This document shows, one piece after another, positions 1 to 6,558 of a stretch of DNA of 6,558 bases. Both the position numbers and the translations under genes were made by a program. Below the pieces are notes generated by a model that worked only from the letters and a program-made list of their open reading frames with translations, was not told the origin of the DNA and searched no databases. Source of the DNA: Candidatus Margulisiibacteriota bacterium (GTDB taxonomy: Bacteria; Margulisbacteria; WOR-1; XYC2-FULL-46-14; JAHJBW01); NCBI GenBank assembly GCA_018813405.1, contig JAHJBW010000166.1:1-6558 (forward strand), written 5' to 3'. Every line of letters starts with the position of its first letter. Position 1 is the stretch's first letter.

Positions 1-495
1 AAACTTTATGAACTGGCGCACAAGCATGACGAGGTCTTGCCGCTGGAAGAAGAACTTTTTCAGCTAAAACGCTTGTTGGAAAGGGATTTCGATGCCAGGC
101 TTTTTTTTGAAAGCCTGGAGATAGGAAAAAAACAAAAAAAGAACGCATTGAAGCAGATATTTACGCCCTGTTCGCCTGTTTTCAAGGCTCTGGTGGGTTT
201 TTTGATCGACGAGGACAAAGTTTCCAGGGTGACAGAGATATCAGAACGCTATTCGCGCATGGTGGCAAAAAACAAAAACATGATCTTTGGAGAGGTGCTT
301 TCGTACGAGCCTCTTTCCAAAGAATCACTGGCGTCCCTGGGAAAAAGGTTTGGCAAGAATATCGTCTTAAAGAACATACCAGATCCTTCTTTGATGGGAG
401 GCATGTTGATTAGACTTATGGGCGGCACGGTCATTGATGCCAGTCTGAAGGGACGATTAAATCAGTTAAGGGAGAAAATAGCCAATGCAAGTTAA
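1..495 (+). CDS. atpH: F1Fo ATP synthase delta subunit (OSCP-like stator subunit), N-terminus cut by window edge
   Basis: Delta joins the F1 alpha3beta3 head to the peripheral stalk and stops it rotating with the gamma shaft. The reading frame is open from base 1. Its first visible residues, KLYELAHKH, match the family's N-terminal 'YAKALYELA' helix, so only roughly 10-15 residues and the start codon lie outside the window. A TTG at 37 is therefore not the real start. There are 164 visible residues. The C-terminal domain is the clearest part: 'LMGGMLIRLMGGTVIDASLKGRLNQL' fits the family signature of G-G-x(n)-D-x-S-x-x-G-R-L, which lies near the C-terminus in all delta subunits. The middle is diverged and rich in Lys and Phe. 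The stop codon overlaps the atpA start by 11 bases, and the position before atpA matches the standard atpBEFHAGDC order. Family assignment is firm. Confidence 0.93.
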   Translation, partial: KLYELAHKHDEVLPLEEELFQLKRLLERDFDARLFFESLEIGKKQKKNALKQIFTPCSPVFKALVGFLIDEDKVSRVTEISERYSRMVAKNKNMIFGEVLSYEPLSKESLASLGKRFGKNIVLKNIPDPSLMGGMLIRLMGGTVIDASLKGRLNQLREKIANAS

Positions 496-1996
496 GCCTG
501 AAGAAATAAGGTCTATATTAAAGAAGCAGATCGCGGAGTTCGAGGCCCAGCCGCAGGAAGAACATCGTGGCATTGTGACCGTCTCGGCCGACGGCATTGC
601 CCACATACGCGGCCTGCCCGAGGCCATGAGCTACGAAATGATCGAATTCCCCAACAGGGTCTACGGCATGGTGCTTAACCTGGAAAAAGAAGAGATGGTG
701 GCGGTAATACTGGACAAGCACACTGCGGTCAAAGAAGGCTATTGGGCAAAGTGCACTGGCAGGGTCATGCAGGTGCCGGTTGGAGAACAGCTTATTGGCA
801 GGGTGGTCAATGCCATTGGCAAGCCGCTTGATGGTCTTGGTCCTGTTGCCACCAACAAATTCAGGCCAATTGAATGTGTCGCTCCTGGAGTGGTTGACAG
901 GGAGCCTGTCTGCCGGCCTCTGCAGACGGGATACAAGGTCATAGATTCGCTGGTACCTATTGGCAGGGGGCAGAGAGAGCTTATTATTGGGGATAGGGCT
1001 ACTGGGAAGTCCACCCTGGTGCTTGACACCATTCTTAATCAGAAAGGCCAGGACGTCATTTGCATATATGTGGCTATCGGCCAGAAAACATCGAATGTCG
1101 TCGCACTTACGGAAAAGCTAAAACAACTCGGGGCCATGGAATACACGGTAGTGGTCTCCGCGTCCGCTTCCGATCCAGTCGCTTTGGAATTTATCGCCCC
1201 CTACAGCGGCTGTGCCATGGCGGAAGAATTCATGTACAGCGGTAAGGATACGCTGATAATATACGACGATCTTAGCAAACACGCTAAATCTTACCGAATG
1301 ATCTCCATTTTGCTCAGAAGGCCACCGGGGCGAGAGGCCTATCCCGGGGATATTTTCTATATACATGCCAAGCTGCTTGAGCGTGCTGCCAAGCTTTCCG
1401 AAAAACTTGGCGGCGGCTCCATGACGGCCTTGCCTATTGTCGAAACCCAGCTTGGCGATGTAAGCGCCTATATCCCTACAAATGTCATCTCCATAACTGA
1501 CGGACAAATATTTCTCGATACCGGACTTTTCAATGGCGGCATAAGACCTGCGGTCGATGTCGGGATATCCGTATCGCGAGTTGGGGGCGCCGCGCAGACT
1601 CAGGCCATGAGAAAGATATCCGGGCGCCTGCGCCTGGACCTGGCCCAGTACCGCGAGAAAAAATCGTTCACTCTTTTTGCTGAACAGGTGGACAAGGAAA
1701 CTAAATCACAGCTGATACGGGGCGCCATTATCACTGAAATACTCAAACAGGACAAAAACATGCCAATAAGTGTGGGAGAACAGATAATTATCCTGTATCT
1801 GGCAGTGTTTGGCTACCTGGATGCGTTGCCGACCGAAAAGCTAATAATATTTGAACGTGAATTCCTTAGTTATATCAGGACCAGCAGGAATGATGTCCTT
1901 GAAAATTTAAGTTCCAAGGGATACGCGCTCGATCAGGGAATTGAGAATGCGTTCGTGCAGGTATTGCAGGAGTTCAGGGAGCTGCATCATGTCTAA
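485..1996 (+). CDS. atpA: F1Fo ATP synthase alpha subunit
   Basis: Alpha is the non-catalytic nucleotide-binding subunit of the F1 hexamer and supplies the arginine finger to the catalytic sites on beta. The 503-residue length is typical. Visible landmarks are an N-terminal helix (residues 1-20) that binds delta, a beta-barrel (about 28-95), Walker A GDRATGKS (169-176), Walker B LIIYDDLSKHA (257-267, D261), the conserved LLRRPPGREAYPGD stretch (277-289), and the VSRVGG arginine-finger segment (R365). The C-terminal helical bundle follows RLRLDLAQYRE. Walker A usually reads GDRQTGKT/S; here residue 172 is Ala instead of Gln. The ATG at 485 is preceded by AAGGGAGA at 468-475. It overlaps atpH by 11 bases, and the protein then starts MQVKPEEI, like family members. 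It overlaps atpG by 8 bases, which suggests translational coupling. The call is secure. Confidence 0.98.
   Translation: MQVKPEEIRSILKKQIAEFEAQPQEEHRGIVTVSADGIAHIRGLPEAMSYEMIEFPNRVYGMVLNLEKEEMVAVILDKHTAVKEGYWAKCTGRVMQVPVGEQLIGRVVNAIGKPLDGLGPVATNKFRPIECVAPGVVDREPVCRPLQTGYKVIDSLVPIGRGQRELIIGDRATGKSTLVLDTILNQKGQDVICIYVAIGQKTSNVVALTEKLKQLGAMEYTVVVSASASDPVALEFIAPYSGCAMAEEFMYSGKDTLIIYDDLSKHAKSYRMISILLRRPPGREAYPGDIFYIHAKLLERAAKLSEKLGGGSMTALPIVETQLGDVSAYIPTNVISITDGQIFLDTGLFNGGIRPAVDVGISVSRVGGAAQTQAMRKISGRLRLDLAQYREKKSFTLFAEQVDKETKSQLIRGAIITEILKQDKNMPISVGEQIIILYLAVFGYLDALPTEKLIIFEREFLSYIRTSRNDVLENLSSKGYALDQGIENAFVQVLQEFRELHHV
1976..1981 (+). promoter_or_regulatory. Shine-Dalgarno site that fixes the atpG start at 1989
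   Basis: AGGGAG lies seven bases upstream of the ATG at 1989, inside the end of atpA. The frame stays open upstream to a possible TTG at 1941, but that start would add 16 residues (MRMRSCRYCRSSGSCI) unlike any gamma N-terminus and would overlap atpA by 56 bases. The site and the protein homology both support 1989. Confidence 0.8.
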
Positions 1997-2822
1997 TTTG
2001 CCAAGATTAAAGAGCCGTTTAAGGTCAATGGGAGGCTTGGAGTCTGTCCTGGAGGCCATGATGCTGGTCTCGGCGGTCGAGGTCCAGAAAATGAAACATG
2101 TGCATCAACTGGCCCAAAATTATTTTGGCAAGGTGGAACGGCTGATAGAAGAAGTTGGCGTCAAATTTGACAGAAATGGCAAAGATAAGGTTGGAAAAAG
2201 CCTTTTGGTGCTGATAGTAAGCAACAAAGGATTGTGCGCCTCTTTCAACAGTCTGCTCCACAAGAAAGCCTATTCTTTTTTTGACAGGGCGCAGGGAGAG
2301 GTGGAACTGCTCATATTGGGCAGAAAAGGCCTGGAATTCAAGACACGCGGCCATCGCGCTGAGTACGCGTACTCCTATTCCTATGAGCCATCATTTGAAA
2401 AAAGCTCTCTGCTGGCCGAAAGGCTCATGCAAAGGTTTGAGCAGGAATGGGATGAGGTTTATATTGGCTACAATAAATATCATTCGTTCATTTATCAACA
2501 GCCGACCATAGAAAGGCTTATGCCATTTGTTTTCCCAGGGAAAAGCGCGCTTGACGAATGCTGTTATTTTGAACCGGAGCAGAAAAAGTACAAGGCCGAG
2601 CTGGCAAAATTGTATTTCAGGGTATTATTGCACAAGATCATTATCGAATCTGACCTGGGCGAGGTCAGTACCCGCATGTTCACTTTGAAGGGGGCTACCG
2701 ACAAGTCCAAGGACATGCTAAGCGAACTAAGTCTTATGATCAATAAAGAAAGGCAGGCCATGATCAACCGAGAACTGGCAGAGATAGCCAGCACTTTTGA
2801 GATATTGAGGGAGGAAAGTTAG
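1989..2822 (+). CDS. atpG: F1Fo ATP synthase gamma subunit (central rotor shaft)
   Basis: Gamma forms the rotating coiled-coil shaft inside the alpha3beta3 head and couples ion flow in Fo to ATP synthesis. From the ATG at 1989 the protein has 277 residues, near the usual 280-300. The N-terminal helix (LKSRLRSMGGLESVLEAMMLVSA, about residues 7-29) matches the family's 'I.S...T..ITKAM.MV.A' helix. The Rossmann-like middle contains VSNKGLCASFN (78-87), equivalent to 'SDRGLCGG.N', and YNKYHSFIYQQP (161-172), equivalent to 'YN.F.S...Q.P'. The C-terminal helix contains TRMFTLKGATDKSKDML and NKERQAMINRELAEI (252-266), the expected shaft partner of the N-terminal helix. Divergence is notable at the N-terminal shaft: the usual ITKAM reads VLEAM (20-24), swapping a conserved Lys for Glu next to the region that meets the beta lever. 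The gene overlaps atpA by 8 bases and its TAG directly abuts the atpD GTG. Confidence 0.95.
   Translation: MSNLPRLKSRLRSMGGLESVLEAMMLVSAVEVQKMKHVHQLAQNYFGKVERLIEEVGVKFDRNGKDKVGKSLLVLIVSNKGLCASFNSLLHKKAYSFFDRAQGEVELLILGRKGLEFKTRGHRAEYAYSYSYEPSFEKSSLLAERLMQRFEQEWDEVYIGYNKYHSFIYQQPTIERLMPFVFPGKSALDECCYFEPEQKKYKAELAKLYFRVLLHKIIIESDLGEVSTRMFTLKGATDKSKDMLSELSLMINKERQAMINRELAEIASTFEILREES
2807..2814 (+). promoter_or_regulatory. Strong Shine-Dalgarno site for the GTG start of atpD
   Basis: GAGGGAGG lies inside the last codons of atpG, eight bases before the GTG at 2823. It supports the non-ATG start, which comes immediately after the atpG TAG with no spacer. Beta is needed in three copies per complex, and a strong site here would favour efficient re-initiation. 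Confidence 0.75.
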
Positions 2823-4437
<1,615 letters not shown>

Positions 4438-4460
4438 CTCTTTTGGACAGGCTTTGTACA

Positions 4461-4489
4461 TGGATAAATATTATCATATAAGCTATAAT
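4461..4489 (+). promoter_or_regulatory. Sigma70-like promoter for the lipoprotein gene, probably giving a leaderless mRNA
   Basis: A perfect TATAAT box (4484-4489) is preceded at a 17-base spacing by TGGATA (4461-4466), a 4/6 match to TTGACA. A weaker second pair, TTGTAC (4454-4459) and TATAAG (4477-4482), has the same spacing. From the TATAAT box, transcription would begin around 4495-4498, at or next to the ATG at 4498. No Shine-Dalgarno sequence is visible between 4470 and 4497, which fits leaderless initiation. Confidence 0.55.
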
Positions 4490-4497
4490 TTTACCTG

Positions 4498-5499
4498 ATG
4501 CGGCAAAAAATTGGCCCAGTGGCATTAATTCTTCTATTGCTTACTGTATTTCTATTCTCCTGTGAGCATATTGCAAACGTCAAACCTTCAACCTCAACCA
4601 CTCCAACATTTTTGGTTTATCCTGTCATCACACCAGGGGCGCCAGCCGTGAACCCATACAGTCCTGCTGCTTTCCTTTATGCCAATGATTCTAATCTTGT
4701 GCAGGGCAAACCCGACGAGGCCAGCGGACGGCTTTACAGGTTCGCTGTTTTTGGAGACAGCCAGTCGGGGTACTCAGGTACTGCGGTATCCAGTAAACTG
4801 GCAATTATTGTGGCCTCGATCGAGGCCCTATCACCGCTTCCCGATTTCCTTGTTTGTGTGGGTGATGCGGTTGAAGAGGGAGGCATCGATGGCCTAAGGA
4901 TATGGGTAGAGAGCCTCAAGCCCTTAACTGACAAAAAGATACCGGTTTATCTGGCCAAAGGAAACCACGAGGTGTTCCCTTATGATAATGCCAGACAGCT
5001 ACAGAAAGAATATCAGGATTGTTTTAATTTTCCCAAGAACGGTCCCGAGGGCTACGAGGACCTGTGTTATTATTTTGGGTCCAACGATTCTATTTTCGTG
5101 TGCTACGATTCCTATTATTTTAACAACATGAACGACAAACAAACGATGGGCATCACATCAGATCAGCTATCCTGGCTTGAAAGCGTTCTGTCTGCGGACA
5201 GAAAATTCAAGTTTGTCTTTACTCATGTACCCGAGATTAGCGAAGAACTTCAGAACGTGCTCAATGAGAAGGATGTGGCTGTGATCTTTACCGGGCACAT
5301 ACATGTACTGCACAGCAGGATGCTGGGCAGTACCAGGCTTATAATCACGGGAGGAGCGACCGGCACAGACCATTACGATTATCCCGACACCTATGAATGC
5401 AACCACTATCTGGTGGTCGATGTATATGATTCAAGCGTCGTAATAAACGCCTATCGCCTTGATGGAACCCTGCTGGAAAGCTATAATGTTATAAGATGA
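4498..5499 (+). CDS. Predicted exported lipoprotein with calcineurin-like metallophosphoesterase domain
   Basis: This is probably a membrane-anchored, extracytoplasmic metal-dependent phosphoesterase; the substrate is unknown. The N-terminus is a lipoprotein signal: basic MRQK, a hydrophobic stretch (residues 6-20), then LFSC with the lipidated Cys at 22. A Ser/Thr/Pro-rich linker (about 24-80) follows. The catalytic domain (about 80-333) shows the superfamily motifs in order: FGDSQ (D87, Q89), VGDAVEEG (G122, D123), GNHE (N156, H157), FTHVP (H243) and GHIHV (H267, H269). Two positions differ from the common pattern D-x-H / G-D-x-x-D: Gln replaces the first His, and Glu (E126) stands where Asp is usual. 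DxQ variants occur in known branches of the superfamily, so activity is plausible. The ATG at 4498 is supported by the signal peptide; TAA at 4486-4488 excludes any longer start. It is 60 bases from atpC with its own promoter, so a link to the ATP synthase is not implied. Confidence 0.85.
   Translation: MRQKIGPVALILLLLTVFLFSCEHIANVKPSTSTTPTFLVYPVITPGAPAVNPYSPAAFLYANDSNLVQGKPDEASGRLYRFAVFGDSQSGYSGTAVSSKLAIIVASIEALSPLPDFLVCVGDAVEEGGIDGLRIWVESLKPLTDKKIPVYLAKGNHEVFPYDNARQLQKEYQDCFNFPKNGPEGYEDLCYYFGSNDSIFVCYDSYYFNNMNDKQTMGITSDQLSWLESVLSADRKFKFVFTHVPEISEELQNVLNEKDVAVIFTGHIHVLHSRMLGSTRLIITGGATGTDHYDYPDTYECNHYLVVDVYDSSVVINAYRLDGTLLESYNVIR
4812..4827. repeat. Perfect 16-bp palindrome within the lipoprotein gene
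   Basis: GGCCTCGATCGAGGCC is identical to its own reverse complement and does not extend further on either side. It encodes the ordinary residues ASIEA between the first two metal motifs, so coding constraint does not require the symmetry. No function is assigned. Confidence 0.4.
5459..5487 (+). promoter_or_regulatory. Candidate sigma70-like promoter for tRNA-Pro, inside the lipoprotein gene
   Basis: TTGATG (5459-5464, 4/6 match to TTGACA) and a perfect TATAAT (5482-5487) are separated by 17 bases. Transcription would start near 5494, about 14 bases before the mature tRNA, a short 5' leader of the kind RNase P removes. Only eight bases separate the lipoprotein stop from the tRNA, so an independent promoter has to lie within the coding sequence, as this one does. 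Confidence 0.55.
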
Positions 5500-5507
5500 A
5501 CTTCCGT

Positions 5508-5581
<74 letters not shown>

Positions 5582-5585
5582 TTTT

Positions 5586-6558
5586 CTATTTAGGCAGAGT
5601 AAAGTAGAACCTCGATCCTTTGCCCATCTCACTCTCTACCCCGATTTGTCCGCCCATAGTCTCAACCGCCAGCTTGCAGAAAGCCAGCCCCAGCCCGGTG
5701 TCCAGTTGGGTCTTCATGGACTGGTCCTTGACCTTAAAGAACTTATCGAATATCTTTTCCTGGTACTCTCTGGGGATGCCTTCACCCGTATCTGCCACCT
5801 CGAACAGAATGCTGTCCTTTTCTTCCTTGATGTTAAGCGCGACTGAACCCTCTCTGGGAGTATGTTTGATAGCATTGCTGGCCAGGTTCTCTATAACCCG
5901 CGTTATTATGTCGGGGTCCCCGTTTATGGTCAGCCCGGGCTGACACTGTGTCTCAAAGCGTGTCTTTTTGCCCAGGGCCAGATTGTTCAGCCAGGCCAGG
6001 TTCTTGAGCATCTCCTCTGCCTGGAATTCCCTTTTGTTTATCTTCATCTTTTGCTCTTCAATGCTCTTCACCTGCAATATGTCCATGATCAGGTTGGAAA
6101 GTTTTTTAGAACTTCCCAGCATGCTTTGTAAATTCTCTCTTTGCTTATCGGTTATTGGGCCAAGCAGGTTGTCCAGAAAAAGCTCGGCTGTGTTGGTTAT
6201 GCCTACCAGGGGATTTTTTAAGTCGTGTACAATCATGTGCCTCAGGTCTTCGCGCAGGTTTTCCAGGTTCCTTTTCTCGGTCACATCACTTATCATGGTA
6301 AGGTTCCTGATCACTTTACCTTTTTCGTCTTTGACCGAAGCGGCAACTACCTGTCCATATTTCCTTTGGCCCTTCTTGTTCACCAGCTCAACATCGTAGG
6401 CAGGGGATTCCTGATCGAGAAGTTTTTCGGAAAAGCTTTTCATGATGGCGGCCTTGCTTTCATCGGTCAAAAAGGGCAGCAGCATGATGTTCTTGCCAAC
6501 TATCTCGTTGGTCTTGTATCCCATCCAGTCCTGCAGTCGATCGTTGCTGGCAATTATT
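5586..6558 (-). CDS. PAS-domain sensor histidine kinase, N-terminus cut by window edge
   Basis: This is a two-component sensor kinase that autophosphorylates on histidine and passes the phosphate to an unseen response regulator. The visible part is 323 residues. The frame stays open past an in-frame ATG at 6524: the preceding residues IIASNDRLQDW belong to the start of the PAS fold, so the gene continues beyond 6558. Numbering from the first full codon in the window, the domains are PAS plus its C-terminal PAC part (1-95, ending ISDVTEKR), the dimerisation and phosphoacceptor domain with HDLKNPL (H111), then the HATPase_c domain: N box ENLASNAIKH (N224, N228), G1 box DTGEGIP (256-262), F box FDKFF (270-274) and G2 box TGLGL (287-291). 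All catalytic boxes look intact. No receiver domain is fused at the C-terminus. Membrane segments, if any, would lie upstream. The signal sensed is unknown. Confidence 0.94.
   Translation of the reverse strand, partial: IIASNDRLQDWMGYKTNEIVGKNIMLLPFLTDESKAAIMKSFSEKLLDQESPAYDVELVNKKGQRKYGQVVAASVKDEKGKVIRNLTMISDVTEKRNLENLREDLRHMIVHDLKNPLVGITNTAELFLDNLLGPITDKQRENLQSMLGSSKKLSNLIMDILQVKSIEEQKMKINKREFQAEEMLKNLAWLNNLALGKKTRFETQCQPGLTINGDPDIITRVIENLASNAIKHTPREGSVALNIKEEKDSILFEVADTGEGIPREYQEKIFDKFFKVKDQSMKTQLDTGLGLAFCKLAVETMGGQIGVESEMGKGSRFYFTLPK

Noticed and set aside
37..39. TTG as the start of atpH
   Set aside because: The frame is open to base 1 and the upstream residues KLYELAHKH match the delta family N-terminus, so the gene is cut by the window edge.
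1118..1507. 129-codon open frame on the minus strand opposite atpA
   Set aside because: It is antisense to highly conserved alpha sequence, with no family features or separate ribosome-binding site; it is a shadow frame.
1941..1988. Longer start for atpG at a TTG giving 16 extra N-terminal residues
   Set aside because: The extra residues do not resemble any gamma N-terminus. The ATG at 1989 has AGGGAG seven bases upstream and begins a normal gamma helix.
2361..2374. Perfect 14-bp palindrome GAGTACGCGTACTC in atpG
   Set aside because: A palindrome of this length is expected by chance at close to half an occurrence in a window this size, and nothing around it suggests a site.
4438..4497. Remnant of the epsilon C-terminal domain after a frameshift or premature stop
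   Set aside because: All three forward frames were read; none gives a helical Lys/Glu/Ala-rich segment and there is not enough room for about 50-60 residues.
5968..6399. 143-codon open frame on the plus strand opposite the histidine kinase
   Set aside because: It is rich in Ser, Phe and Leu as expected for the complement of kinase codons. The minus strand carries every kinase box intact.

Overview
The window is bacterial. It holds the 3' half of an F-type ATP synthase operon, then a lipoprotein phosphoesterase gene, a proline tRNA gene, and the 3' part of a PAS/histidine-kinase gene on the opposite strand. Evidence for a bacterium is the Shine-Dalgarno-linked overlapping genes, the lipobox signal peptide, the sigma70-like promoter boxes and the two-component kinase. 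Base composition looks close to balanced. The F1 sequences are clearly F-type but diverged from E. coli or Bacillus, and the tRNA does not encode CCA. An uncultured or candidate-phylum bacterium would fit, but the window does not fix the lineage.

Positions 1-4437 carry atpH (delta, missing its extreme N-terminus at the window edge), atpA (alpha), atpG (gamma), atpD (beta) and atpC (epsilon) in the classical order. They are packed with overlaps of 11, 8, 0 (TAG directly followed by GTG) and 14 bases, which implies one transcript and translational coupling. The genes make the complete soluble F1 part plus the stator subunit delta. The membrane Fo genes (atpB, atpE, atpF) would be expected upstream, outside the window, so the coupling ion (H+ or Na+) cannot be read here. 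The nucleotide-binding and catalytic residues of alpha and beta are present. Two regulatory elements are altered together: epsilon is only 76 residues and lacks the C-terminal helical (inhibitory) domain, and the beta DELSEED loop reads SELPMED.

Positions 4438-4497 are the only intergenic gap of any size (60 bases). It follows a possible weak terminator hairpin at the end of atpC and contains a perfect TATAAT -10 box so close to the next ATG that the lipoprotein mRNA is probably leaderless. Positions 4498-5499 encode a predicted exported lipoprotein with a calcineurin-like metallophosphoesterase domain.

Positions 5508-5581 are tRNA-Pro(UGG). A good candidate promoter for it lies inside the 3' end of the lipoprotein gene. 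Only four bases after the tRNA, the stop codon of a convergent histidine kinase (minus strand, 5586 to beyond 6558) begins.

No mobile element, CRISPR array or obviously new multi-gene system is visible. The points most worth a second look are the paired epsilon/beta changes in the ATP synthase, the leaderless promoter, and the very tight tRNA/kinase junction.
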